Positions 1 to 7,615 of a stretch of 64,000 bases of DNA are shown here, piece after piece. The DNA is from Myxococcales bacterium (GTDB lineage: Bacteria > Myxococcota_A > Polyangia > Polyangiales > Polyangiaceae): contig SECP01000040.1 in the NCBI GenBank assembly GCA_004193285.1, positions 22,080 to 86,079 of the forward strand, written 5' to 3'. The notes beneath the pieces were generated by a model. The model saw nothing but the letters and a program-made list of their open reading frames with translations. It ran no database searches and was not told where the DNA came from. Position numbers and translations under genes: made by a program. The stretch's first letter is position 1. Every line of letters starts with the position of its first letter.

Positions 1-294
1 ACCCGTCTCGAGGGGGCCATGGGCGGCGCTGACCCTGTCCTTTACGACGTTGTTCGGCAGGACGACGCAGTGTGGCTGATGAAGATGACTGCCGAATCGC
101 GGCAGACCCAAGTCCTCAACCTCGAAGACCGCCTCGCGCTGCGACCGCTCGCGGAGCCCGATCTTGAGCAAGTCGACCGCGTCGCTTTGGCACGCCTCAA
201 ACGAGAAACGTCTTGGCAGGGGGTGCCGGCGTCTTTTGCGGCCGACCTCGAAGCGCACTATCAAGCGTTCTTGCGCGCCTTCCCGGACAAGTGA
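1..294 (+). CDS. Hypothetical protein, 5' end outside the window
   Basis: The reading frame is open from base 1 to a TGA at 292-294. An ATG at 19 could start a 91-aa protein, but the frame continues upstream into the window edge, so this is probably the C-terminal part of a longer gene. The residues are acidic and Leu/Ala-rich with an evident helical pattern. No family was recognised. It converges on the minus-strand operon that ends at 486, and the 191 bases between them hold no convincing gene. Confidence 0.5.
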   Translation, partial: TRLEGAMGGADPVLYDVVRQDDAVWLMKMTAESRQTQVLNLEDRLALRPLAEPDLEQVDRVALARLKRETSWQGVPASFAADLEAHYQAFLRAFPDK

Positions 295-485
295 CACTTG
301 TTTCGTGCCCGGGGACCGAGCGCCGTGCCCAAACACTGGAGAGAGGGGCGACTTCGGGGGCAATTGCGCTGGTCCGTCCAACGGAGCGGCGGCTTCAAAC
401 GCCGAAGGTGTGCCGAGCGGGGGAGCGGCGTCGACGCGCGCCCCAGTTCCGGGGCAGCGCTCCAATTCGCCTTGGGGCGGCCCTC

Positions 486-809
486 TCACGGCCACAGCTC
501 CCGTTCGAGTGGACTGCGAAGAGCCTTCACGGCTTGGCGTTCGGGCGAGCGCGGACGGCTCAGCTCTAGCCAGTCTTCAGTCCGCACCAGCGCCTCGCAG
601 AGTGCTTTCCGCGCCGTTACTGCGTGCCCGAAATCATCCGGCCGAAATCCTGCGGCCTGGTAGTTGGCTAAAACTCTGTGGCGCGCTTCTGGACCCTGGA
701 CGGCTCGCAGCACGTCCGGCCACTCAAAGGCGCTTCCACGGGCGCGACGCACTTTGCCCGCGGCCGTTTTGATGCCGGTTGAGCACGACCCCGTTTGAAC
801 GCTAGCCAT
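486..809 (-). CDS. Hypothetical protein, last gene of the element operon
   Basis: A 107-aa protein starting at the ATG at 809, which lies inside the end of the preceding gene (8-bp overlap), so it is probably translationally coupled to it. It is rich in Arg, Ala and charged residues and has no signal peptide or membrane segment. An upstream in-frame start at 914 would add 35 residues of poly-Phe/Arg sequence read through the neighbour and is less likely. No family was recognised. Its place at the end of the RepA-like ATPase operon suggests an accessory function of the mobile element. Confidence 0.5.
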   Translation of the reverse strand: MASVQTGSCSTGIKTAAGKVRRARGSAFEWPDVLRAVQGPEARHRVLANYQAAGFRPDDFGHAVTARKALCEALVRTEDWLELSRPRSPERQAVKALRSPLERELWP

Positions 810-1149
810 CCTGACCCCCGTCCTCCGCGCGCGCGGGTATTCTGTCGCTCGGTTCGGCAAGGGCTTCCCGCATTGCTTCGAGCCGAAAAAAAAGAATGTA
901 GCCCCAGCCCGCAAGGTCGAGCGCTTCCTGCTGTAGCTCGCCGACTAGTTCGGCCGGATCGCGGGTGAAGCTCCGATTGCCATACGTCTCGCTGCCTGCC
1001 TCGAGTCTGTGCCGGACCGCCGACGCAAACGCAGAGAACGGGGCGAGCGGATCTGAGTGTGACTGTGCCGGCCCCCCAAAGGGAGCCGCACACACACTAC
1101 TCAGAACCGTGCCGGGCACCGTGCCGGGCACACGCGGCACGCTGGTCAT
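802..1149 (-). CDS. Small phage-type hypothetical protein
   Basis: A 115-aa protein whose ATG (1149-1147) overlaps the TGA of the ATPase gene in an ATGA quartet. The C-terminal two thirds (about residues 35-100) form a helical region with a SETYGNRSF motif followed by ELVGELQQEALDLAGW. This pattern recurs in small phage and ICE proteins and loosely recalls MazG-like all-alpha NTP pyrophosphohydrolases, but the metal-binding EExxE signature is not clear, so no enzyme call is made. The N-terminal about 30 residues are Pro/Gly-rich and may not be conserved; a downstream start is possible. Confidence 0.55.
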   Translation of the reverse strand: MTSVPRVPGTVPGTVLSSVCAAPFGGPAQSHSDPLAPFSAFASAVRHRLEAGSETYGNRSFTRDPAELVGELQQEALDLAGWGYILFFRLEAMREALAEPSDRIPARAEDGGQDG

Positions 1150-2462
1150 TTCCGTTCCTCGAGTGCCCGGCGCACCTCAGTCGGTAGCCGTTGCGGGTCC
1201 AACGACGTGAGCTTCGCGTTGCGAGGGCCCGGCCGGCTCGTCACAGCGTCCCCGAGCAATGCGAGGGCCGCACGGGCGCGGTCACTCCCAATCCCGGTTG
1301 CAGCGAGCACCTCGGAACGGAGATCCCGCGCGTTGAGCTCGCCCTTAGCCTCCAACACTCGAACAAGTTTGGCGGCGTCGGTAACCACGCGCCCCTTAGC
1401 CACATCATCGCGGTCGGCTCGAACCAGCTGTGGCGCGTCGTGGGGTACCGCCCGCAGGGTTTGAGTAGCTCGGTCAATCTTGAGATGGAATTTCCGATCG
1501 CGCGGACCGTGCTTGTTCTTGGCAATTTCGAGTTCAACCAAGTCGGGGTGGTTCGGCACTGGACGAAGCGCGATCAGCACTCGAGCGGAGTATTCGACGG
1601 CTCCGCTCCATTTTGCCGATGCCAGCGCGCTAGTCTGCTGGTTGGGGTCGTTCGAGCGGTAGGAGCCGCGCCCCTGTTCGCTTGTCGCGATGGCTATCAG
1701 TCGGAACTTTGTCGCAACGGAGCGAATCGCCCGGGTGCGGACCGTCACCGCTGACACTTCGGGCAGTTCCCTTCCGTTCGCCTCGGCCTGGACGTCGGCG
1801 GCACATGTGACGGTTTGCAAGGAGTCAATGGCGAGCATTGCGCGGGGGCCCCGCGGGTGCCCCGCGGGATCGCTCTGGGCGCGCTGTTTGGCAAATGCGG
1901 CCAAGTCGGCGGCCGCGCTTTCAATGGTCCAGCTGGCGTCGTAGAGGCGCAGGGGCAGATTGCCGAGCGCCTCGCGCATTTGGGCTACGACGGCCGGGTC
2001 ACGAATCTCGCAGTTCGTTCGCGAATGGCCGCCGCGTTGGGCGAAGCGGGTGACGATATCGTCGGGGTCCTCGTCGACGGCGAGCAAGCCCACCACGACC
2101 CCGCGTCGCAACGCTTCATGCACGACTTGAATCAGTAGCGCCGTTTTTCCCGCGTCGGGAGCGCCGGCAAGGTACCAACGGGTGCCATAGACCGGACCGC
2201 CCCCGGTCAACTTGTCCAGTTCCGCGATACCCGTAGGCTCGTGAATCAGCGACCCCTCGCGAAGCCAGCCGTCCAACACCTGAACGATAGTGGCCCCACT
2301 GGGTTGGCTGTTCGCTGCTGCCGGTGCGACTTTGAGGCTCCGCATGCTCCCGGAATTTGTCGGGGCTACGACCGTCGGAGATTCCGCCAGCTCGCCTTCC
2401 CCTTCATCTTCGCAGTGGGTATCCAACCAGTCATAGGCGGTATCCTCTTCTCCGCGGCTCAT
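1146..2462 (-). CDS. RepA/KaiC-like RecA-fold ATPase
   Basis: 438 aa from the ATG at 2462, chosen because it overlaps the upstream gene's TGA (ATGA); a start at 2492 would add ten residues. Walker A is GAPDAGKT at residues 100-107, and a Walker B-like AMLAIDSLQ strand lies about 125 residues later. A sensor-like IAIATSEQGRG follows, then a C-terminal region that looks like a winged helix. This order fits the AAA_25/RepA family of hexameric helicase-like ATPases used for replication initiation by plasmids, phages and ICEs. It would act on DNA in the cytoplasm. Coupling to small HTH genes upstream supports a replication/maintenance operon. A KaiC-type regulatory ATPase is the alternative. Confidence 0.8.
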   Translation of the reverse strand: MSRGEEDTAYDWLDTHCEDEGEGELAESPTVVAPTNSGSMRSLKVAPAAANSQPSGATIVQVLDGWLREGSLIHEPTGIAELDKLTGGGPVYGTRWYLAGAPDAGKTALLIQVVHEALRRGVVVGLLAVDEDPDDIVTRFAQRGGHSRTNCEIRDPAVVAQMREALGNLPLRLYDASWTIESAAADLAAFAKQRAQSDPAGHPRGPRAMLAIDSLQTVTCAADVQAEANGRELPEVSAVTVRTRAIRSVATKFRLIAIATSEQGRGSYRSNDPNQQTSALASAKWSGAVEYSARVLIALRPVPNHPDLVELEIAKNKHGPRDRKFHLKIDRATQTLRAVPHDAPQLVRADRDDVAKGRVVTDAAKLVRVLEAKGELNARDLRSEVLAATGIGSDRARAALALLGDAVTSRPGPRNAKLTSLDPQRLPTEVRRALEERK

Positions 2463-2818
2463 GGGGGGCCCCCGCTTCGGGCGCGAAGCCACTCCAGAAC
2501 CGCTGCTAGCTCGAAGCGTCTAGCTTCGCAGACCAGTAGGCACGGGAGCCCGGTGCGGACGAGCCGATCCACCGTGCTCGTGGAAACCCCCAGGGAGCGC
2601 GCCAGGCTGTTGCGGTCAAGCAGTTGCGGGCCAGCGCCGGGCGCGGCTCGCTCAAGGGCGTCCGTTACCGCGTCCACCACAAGCGCAGCCACCGCGTCCG
2701 CCCCCAGCACCACAATGCGTGCGGTCTCGGGCCGGTCTTCGTTTTGGGTCAGCCGCGGGGCTCCACGGGCGTGCGCGCGACCGTCGCCCCGCCGGATTCG
2801 CGGAATTGCGGGGTTCAA
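2459..2818 (-). CDS. Helix-turn-helix DNA-binding protein, excisionase/MerR-like
   Basis: About 119 aa, starting with TTG at 2818 that overlaps the previous gene's stop (TTGA). The C-terminal half carries LLDRNSLARSLGVSTSTVDR followed by VRTGLPCLLVCEARRFELAAVLEWLRA. This is the fold signature of the helix_turn_helix_17/excisionase group: HTH, then a wing with a GLP..-RF.. pair, then a terminal helix ending in WL. Such proteins in mobile elements act as excisionases or as operon regulators. The N-terminal 35 residues are Arg-rich and may be disordered or a mis-start. Confidence 0.7.
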   Translation of the reverse strand: MNPAIPRIRRGDGRAHARGAPRLTQNEDRPETARIVVLGADAVAALVVDAVTDALERAAPGAGPQLLDRNSLARSLGVSTSTVDRLVRTGLPCLLVCEARRFELAAVLEWLRARSGGPP

Positions 2819-3033
2819 GTGCTCCCGCCTTCCCTGAGTCGCTGCTCAACAAGCGCGATCGTTCCGGCCAGTACCGGTACGCCGGCAGCTACCGAGATGA
2901 GCTGTTCACGGTGGACCCCGAGCGTTTTGGCAGCCCCTCGAGGTCCGAGACTCATAAGGAGGCCCGCGACCCGCACGCGCAGCTCGGCAGGCGGGACCAC
3001 ACCTCGACGTTGGCGGTATTTGATGTCGGTCAC
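2815..3033 (-). CDS. Small putative DNA-binding protein, first gene of the operon
   Basis: 72 aa with a GTG start at 3033. A helix-turn-helix-like stretch, GPRGAAKTLGVHREQLISVAAG, occupies about residues 30-51 and recalls small repressor-like proteins. It is the first gene of a five-gene minus-strand operon whose members overlap by 4-8 bases, so it is the best candidate for an autoregulator of that operon. The family is not otherwise recognised. Confidence 0.55.
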   Translation of the reverse strand: MTDIKYRQRRGVVPPAELRVRVAGLLMSLGPRGAAKTLGVHREQLISVAAGVPVLAGTIALVEQRLREGGST

Positions 3034-3056
3034 GGGCTTCTTTTAGGCCCGGCCCT

Positions 3057-3074
3057 GGCGTCACCCCAGACGCC
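3057..3074. promoter_or_regulatory. Inverted repeat upstream of the element operon
   Basis: A perfect 6-bp inverted repeat (GGCGTC, six-base spacer, GACGCC) lies 24 bases upstream of the operon's first start and just past the end of the gene at 3090-4004. It could be an operator for the small HTH proteins encoded downstream, or a weak terminator for the upstream gene. No U-tract follows, which favours an operator. This is inferred from position and symmetry only. Confidence 0.3.
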
Positions 3075-3089
3075 CTAAAATCCCGACCA

Positions 3090-4004
3090 TTATTCCGACG
3101 CTCCGAGCGGCGCCGAGTCGAGCAGATCGTCCAGCGCGCTCCGGACCTTCCGAAGCTCCGCCGCACGGCCCCGCACACGCCTCTCAGCCGCCTGGATTGC
3201 TACCCTCCATTGTGCCCTCTGCTTCGGCCCAATGGGCGCGGTCTCAACGACGCCAGCACGCGTATCCACGAGACCGAGCCTGGCGACGGTGGCTTCGAGA
3301 CCACCGTCTAGGTCCATCTTCGCAATGTCGGTTTGGGAAACGCCACCCCGGCGCAGGTACCCCTCGGTTTCCGCGAGCAACTGCTTGTTCGGACGCCCCT
3401 TGGCTTTTCGGGTTCCAGGAAGGGAACGGCCTTTCGAGTCGAAGGCCCAGTCCCCGTCGACATTCTCCAATTCGCCCGCAAGGGTCTCAGCTAGACCGCA
3501 CGCTCGCTCAACGGCTGCCCATTGGGCTCGCCATCCGCAGCTCTTCTTAGCCGCGCCAGCGGCGGCTCTGAACGCCGCAAGGGCAGCGCGCAGCGGCTGC
3601 AGGGTTTCGACCAGACTCATCTCCGACAATCGCTCCGGCGCGAGCGTCCGAAGATTTCTGTAGAGGTAGGCGTAGGCGTCATTGCAAGCCTTGGCCCCGA
3701 CCGTCCCGTGCAGTTCGTGTCGACGCACGATCAGCCTGTTCATTCCGCCTATGATGTCGAAGCCGCAGAGGTCTCCTATCGCGTTGTCCTCGTCAGCCCG
3801 CCTAGCGTGAGGCGTCCAATGCCCCCCACACACGGTGCAAGCCTGCCAATTCGCATTGTTCGAGGCCTCCGACTCCGCCGCATCTTCCGAGAAGACGAAC
3901 CCTTGCCACATTTTAATTGCGTGCAGTCGCAGCTCCGCCAGGCCGGCCGCGGTCTCGTTCGGCGGCAGGTTGCTGGGCGAGCGGGCGTTCTTCACTTTTG
4001 GCAT
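3090..4004 (-). CDS. Hypothetical protein with a zinc-ribbon-like CxxC motif
   Basis: 304 aa from ATG at 4004; a GTG at 4103 would add 33 Arg/Ala-rich residues that look non-coding. The N-terminal third has an ACTVCGGHW motif (CxxC), followed by a Cys and several His residues. This could be half of a zinc site or a degenerate HNH-like module, but the HNH catalytic pattern is not clear. The C-terminal half is Arg/Ala-rich and helical with coiled-coil character. It sits upstream of the ATPase operon in the same direction, separated by 56 bases containing an inverted repeat, and is probably an element-specific accessory gene. Confidence 0.55.
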   Translation of the reverse strand: MPKVKNARSPSNLPPNETAAGLAELRLHAIKMWQGFVFSEDAAESEASNNANWQACTVCGGHWTPHARRADEDNAIGDLCGFDIIGGMNRLIVRRHELHGTVGAKACNDAYAYLYRNLRTLAPERLSEMSLVETLQPLRAALAAFRAAAGAAKKSCGWRAQWAAVERACGLAETLAGELENVDGDWAFDSKGRSLPGTRKAKGRPNKQLLAETEGYLRRGGVSQTDIAKMDLDGGLEATVARLGLVDTRAGVVETAPIGPKQRAQWRVAIQAAERRVRGRAAELRKVRSALDDLLDSAPLGASE

Positions 4005-4204
4005 GCGAGATGGCCGTCGTTGCACCAAGGCCCGCACCGTTGCCGATGTCAGGGCTCTGTTGGCCGCCCAGCGTATCCGACGCACCGCGCCTGCGGCGAG
4101 CACTTAAATACCCTGGCTGAACCGGGATTTCTCCGAGTCAATCCAGGGGACAAGCGGGCCTTGTCCGTTGACGAACCCATCGGGGGAGGCGAGCATGGGA
4201 GGTA

Positions 4205-5524
4205 ATGCCCTCGGCTGCTACCAGCGGGATGCGGCTTGCCTTGGCCGTGATGCTCGCAGGTGCGAGTTGTGCCCCCGCACGCGCTCCGGCCCAGAAATGG
4301 GCAACAGCCAACCCAACCCTTTCGTCCGACCCGTGGCGCTCGCGCCCGCAAGGTGCGAGGTCGGGGACCTCGCCGGCTACGGCTGGGCAGTTGACCCCAG
4401 CGGAGATCGCCACGCTGGCGAGAGGATCTGTTGCGGTAGTCACGACGTCGGAGGGCACCGGGACAGGCTTCGCGGTTGCTCCGGATCAGATACTGACTGC
4501 TCTACACGTTGTCGCTGGAACGGAGGGAATCACTGTCCGAGCGACGAATGGTGACTCGTTCCGCGCAACAGGGGCTCTGGCTTTCGACAGGGGCAACGAC
4601 CTAGCTTTGCTGCACGTCGCCGGGGCCCGATTCAGCCCGCTCAGGCTAGCAGACTTCAAGGCCATTGCCGCGGGCCAGCCCGTGACTGTGATCGGCACTC
4701 CGCGTGGCCTCGACTTCACGGTGTCGACCGGCGTCGTGAGCGCGGTGAGGTCGCTGGACAACGGCCAAACGCTGCTGCAACTCACCGCGCCGATCTCACC
4801 CGGGTCGTCCGGTGGCCCTGTTCTCAATGACCACGGCCAAGTGATTGGCGTTGTCGCCGGCTATCTCGACGGCGGGCAACAGCTCAACTTCGCTGCGGGC
4901 GGAGAACCGCTCAGCCTCCTCCTTACCATAGCTCGGTTGCCCTTCCCGATGAAGCGCTTCGCAGAACTAACAGCCCTCCCGAAAAGCGATAAGCTGCCGG
5001 CTGAGGTGAGCCCACCTGCGGTCGCGCCCGCAACCGACGTGCAAGGTTCGTTGCGGTTCCCGAAGAGTGTGGCCGGGTTCAATTTCGGTAGCTCGCTCCT
5101 TCAGCTGCAACTCGCCTGTACGACGGCGGATCAGGTGGAGCTGCATCGCCAAGGCTTACGATGGAACACGTTGCTCGCGGTTGACGGAGCGTTCGTGACC
5201 TGCCCCGATCAGGTCGTTGCTCTCGACTTTACCAAACGCCAGGTGGCGTTGCGGCTGGCCGCGGGTCGTGTGGTCGAGATTGTCCTTTGGCTTAACACGT
5301 ATGCACACGGCGCCGACCGCATACGCGAGAAGTACGGCGACCCATCGAAAATGGAGACCGGGGGAGTATGGAGGCCCTGGAGCAACAAGGTGAAGGGCGA
5401 ACCTTCGCTTTCGTGGCCTCTCGCGGGCGGCGGCGTGTTCCTTTTCCCTTCGAAGGGCGGACAGCCCGCAACGCTCATCTTCCGTTCCGACGCGGCCGAT
5501 GCGCTTCGCAATGAGGGATTTTAG
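4205..5524 (+). CDS. Exported trypsin-like (S1C/HtrA-type) serine protease
   Basis: 439 aa. The N-terminus (MRLALAVMLAGASCAPA from residue 9) is a signal peptide with a weak lipobox before Cys22; ATG at 4229 is the alternative start. The protease core has a complete triad: His101 in TALHVV, Asp132 in NDLALL and Ser202 in GSSGGPV. There is no PDZ domain. Instead, residues about 265-439 form an unrecognised domain with FNFGSSLLQLQLAC and two further Cys. Known trypsin-like proteases of this type cleave envelope proteins or act in protease cascades. It converges on a caspase-like gene, and both lie just inside the right end of the mobile element. Confidence 0.85.
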   Translation: MPSAATSGMRLALAVMLAGASCAPARAPAQKWATANPTLSSDPWRSRPQGARSGTSPATAGQLTPAEIATLARGSVAVVTTSEGTGTGFAVAPDQILTALHVVAGTEGITVRATNGDSFRATGALAFDRGNDLALLHVAGARFSPLRLADFKAIAAGQPVTVIGTPRGLDFTVSTGVVSAVRSLDNGQTLLQLTAPISPGSSGGPVLNDHGQVIGVVAGYLDGGQQLNFAAGGEPLSLLLTIARLPFPMKRFAELTALPKSDKLPAEVSPPAVAPATDVQGSLRFPKSVAGFNFGSSLLQLQLACTTADQVELHRQGLRWNTLLAVDGAFVTCPDQVVALDFTKRQVALRLAAGRVVEIVLWLNTYAHGADRIREKYGDPSKMETGGVWRPWSNKVKGEPSLSWPLAGGGVFLFPSKGGQPATLIFRSDAADALRNEGF

Positions 5525-5613
5525 ACAGGGAACCGCGGGCGCTGAACGCACCGCTTGCGGCGAATGAGAGCAGGCGATGCCACTTCGCGGAGTGCGCGCT
5601 TCCAGCTCGCCCC

Positions 5614-6525
5614 CTACAGCGAGAACGCGAGGGCTCGGGCCAACCGAGCGTTCAAAATCCACGGCTCGTGGTTTGAGTACAAGAATTCGACCTGCTCCTG
5701 CAGCTGGGTAATTGCCGCGTCGAATGTCAGCTGTTTCGTCGGCAGATCAGGCGAAGGCGGCGTCGTCTTCAGGGCGGCCTGAAGCGAATCAAACGCCGCT
5801 TGTGTCGCCAGCACCCCCTTCTGTGCGCCGACGAAGCTCATCATCTTCGACTCTCGAACCCTACCATTGGACCTCGCACCAGCGTACTTGAAGGCGTCGA
5901 GGATGGTGACGGCACCATCACCATCGACGTCGCGAGGAGCGCCGACCCACTCAAAAAAGTCGTAAGAGAAAACGTTGGCCGACCACTCCTTGAGCCCCGG
6001 CGCGCCTGACGCCTGCAGCAGTGGACCGCTCAGCCGGACCGGCATGCTTAGGCTGAGATTCAGGCTCGCACCGCCCATGACGACCAAAGGCGGCTTGGTG
6101 TCGGCATCCGTGTAGTTGAAAATTCCGCCGAAGCATTGAGTGAGCACAGCGACGCCCACCTGCATTTCTGGAACGGAGCGGATGGCCGCAAAGAGGGCCG
6201 CGGGTTGAAAAGGCGCGCCGGCACCCTTTGGAACCAGGCCGAGCTCCGCACCGTGACCCGCGACAACGGCAACGACAACCTCGCTGGCGGGCGCGACGGC
6301 GAGTCGCGGTGCCAGCTCGGCAAAGGGTATCGTGGCCACATTGTATGGGGCCAAATGGGCGTCCGGTTGGTCGTGGTCTACGAATATCGCGATGCGAGCA
6401 TCTGGGACACCCCTATCTCGCAAGACGGATACGCCAAAGAGAACGTCGTGGAGGTGCCGTGGCTCTTGCGAGCAGCAAAGAAAGACCCAGAAGCTGTTCG
6501 CCGCCGTTACCGTCGTTGGCATCAC
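5614..6525 (-). CDS. Caspase-like (clan CD) cysteine peptidase
   Basis: 303 aa from ATG at 6525 or 6522. The clan CD core is visible: a first beta-strand region (SFWVFLCCSQ), a second (ARIAIFVDHDQ), the catalytic His91 in VVAGHG, and Cys131 in LTQCFGG, with the usual spacing. A DVDGDGAVTILDAF segment at about residues 199-212, an acidic loop common in bacterial C13/C14-like peptidases, follows. There is no signal peptide, so it is probably cytoplasmic. It lies 12 bases downstream of a 92-aa gene on the same strand, so the two are co-transcribed. Bacterial caspase-like proteases often serve in defence or regulated cell death. That role is inferred here from the mobile-element context. Confidence 0.8.
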   Translation of the reverse strand: MMPTTVTAANSFWVFLCCSQEPRHLHDVLFGVSVLRDRGVPDARIAIFVDHDQPDAHLAPYNVATIPFAELAPRLAVAPASEVVVAVVAGHGAELGLVPKGAGAPFQPAALFAAIRSVPEMQVGVAVLTQCFGGIFNYTDADTKPPLVVMGGASLNLSLSMPVRLSGPLLQASGAPGLKEWSANVFSYDFFEWVGAPRDVDGDGAVTILDAFKYAGARSNGRVRESKMMSFVGAQKGVLATQAAFDSLQAALKTTPPSPDLPTKQLTFDAAITQLQEQVEFLYSNHEPWILNARLARALAFSL

Positions 6526-6537
6526 TTGCGGCGGGAA

Positions 6538-6816
6538 TCAGGCGAGGTGAAAATTCATCTCTGGCGCGGGCTCTGTATCGGAAAACGAGACGGCTTCTCC
6601 GATCCGAGGATCGTCGAGGCTCGCCACGTCACCGCTCGATAGCGGCGTGCCGATAGAAGACAGCAAGTAGAATTCGTTCCGATTGGTCGCGAGCAGATAT
6701 GCTGCGCCATCGGTCGCCGAGAACGTGTAGAGCGAGTAGACGCCGCGCCGAATGAGCGAACGAACCTCGCGCGGCAGCCCAGCCAGCGCATGCGAGTCGA
6801 TAATCTTCAAACTCAT
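6538..6816 (-). CDS. Small partner protein encoded upstream of the caspase-like peptidase
   Basis: 92 aa from ATG at 6816; the longer frame to 7002 has a different, unlikely N-terminus. It is a soluble mixed alpha/beta protein with LPREVRSLIRRGVYSLYTF followed by YLLATNRNEFYLLSS and an acidic C-terminus. No family was recognised. It ends 12 bases before the caspase-like start. Its position suggests a substrate, inhibitor or adaptor of the peptidase. The acidic tail has several Asp residues, but no specific cleavage site can be named. Confidence 0.6.
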   Translation of the reverse strand: MSLKIIDSHALAGLPREVRSLIRRGVYSLYTFSATDGAAYLLATNRNEFYLLSSIGTPLSSGDVASLDDPRIGEAVSFSDTEPAPEMNFHLA

Positions 6817-7329
6817 TGGATCGTCCTTCCAGCCAGTACGGCCAGGCTGCCGAAATACTAGGGCAACCCCGGTGACCAGTAAAATTATGAGCCCTTTCGG
6901 GCTGCGCTGGTGCGTGTCACACCGCTTTACGTGTAACCAGTCCCAACCCTCGCCGGGATGGGTCATCTGTGACCCCCTGACGTTGCTCGTCCATCTCGCC
7001 ATGGACGCGGCCGCGGGCAGGGCGGCGAAGGGCGCCGGCAGCCGAGGCGAAGTCGGTCGACCTCCGATCGGGGGAAGGCGACACCGCGGAGGACCGACGC
7101 GGCGCGGATCGCGATCCTGCCGGCTGCCGCCTACGCCTCACTGAGCCACGGCGCAGCCAGCTCCCGCGCCACGCCGTAGAGGTACACGCCCAGCGCCGCA
7201 TCCGCCACCCGAGCAAAGGGCACCGCGTTTAGGTTCGGGCCGCTCACCACGCCGGTTCTGGGCTCGTCCCTCGCGGTTGATTGAGCGGGAAGGCGCTCCC
7301 TGGCTACCCCTGACGGCGCGCCCTGCGTC
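6817..7329. other. Non-coding stretch at the element's right end
   Basis: No convincing gene was seen on either strand over about 510 bases; the frames here are short or contradict each other. The left part should hold the promoter of the minus-strand 92-aa/caspase-like pair. The remainder leads into the tRNA fragment at 7330 and probably contains integrase arm-binding sites, which cannot be identified by eye. Confidence 0.5.
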
Positions 7330-7374
7330 CTACGAATCCGAGGGTCGCATGTTCGAATCATGCCGGGTGCGCCA
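7330..7374 (+). other. tRNA-Arg 3' fragment, candidate attR site
   Basis: From the anticodon loop (CTACGAA, anticodon ACG) to the CCA end, this matches the 3' half of a tRNA-Arg gene. The T-arm is perfect: stem GCATG at 7347-7351, loop TTCGAAT, stem CATGC at 7359-7363. A seven-base acceptor strand, discriminator G and encoded CCA (7372-7374) follow. The 5' side does not continue as a tRNA: the five bases before the loop cannot pair with the 3' anticodon stem, and there is no D-arm. A tRNA 3' half starting in the anticodon loop is the classic duplicated attachment core left by tyrosine integrases. Confidence 0.8.
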
Positions 7375-7615
7375 GTCAGCAGAACCACGCATCTCCGCAA
7401 GGATGGCGAAGGTTTTTCTCTAAGGATCTCGAGCACTTCTGCCATCGAGCGGAGCGTTGGGCCCGTTCGCGAGTTCTAAAGTGAATCGCACGGTTTCCAG
7501 GTGGGCGTCATCGTGGAAGCGATCGGGTGCGCTAACGCCGTTGCGGCGAGGCAACATCCGACAGGCGCGATGCCGTCGCGCCTTCGGTGGTCGGTGGCCG
7601 CGGTGTGGGCGCTCC

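Larger units (their letters stand above)
1..7374. mobile_element. Right-hand part of an integrative element
   Basis: The stretch from the window's left edge to a tRNA-Arg 3' fragment at 7330-7374 reads as one integrated element. It has a tightly overlapping operon with a RepA/KaiC-like ATPase and small HTH proteins, several small hypotheticals of phage/ICE type, and a protease pair next to the boundary. No integrase, relaxase or capsid gene is visible. They would be expected left of the window, beside the intact tRNA gene. The left boundary is not in view, so the element's size and class (ICE, satellite or prophage remnant) are unknown. Confidence 0.6.

Noticed and set aside
7131..7445. Minus-strand frame containing MIRTCDPRIRR
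   Set aside because: This peptide is the antisense translation of the tRNA-Arg 3' fragment at 7330-7374, a familiar spurious product; there is no other coding support.
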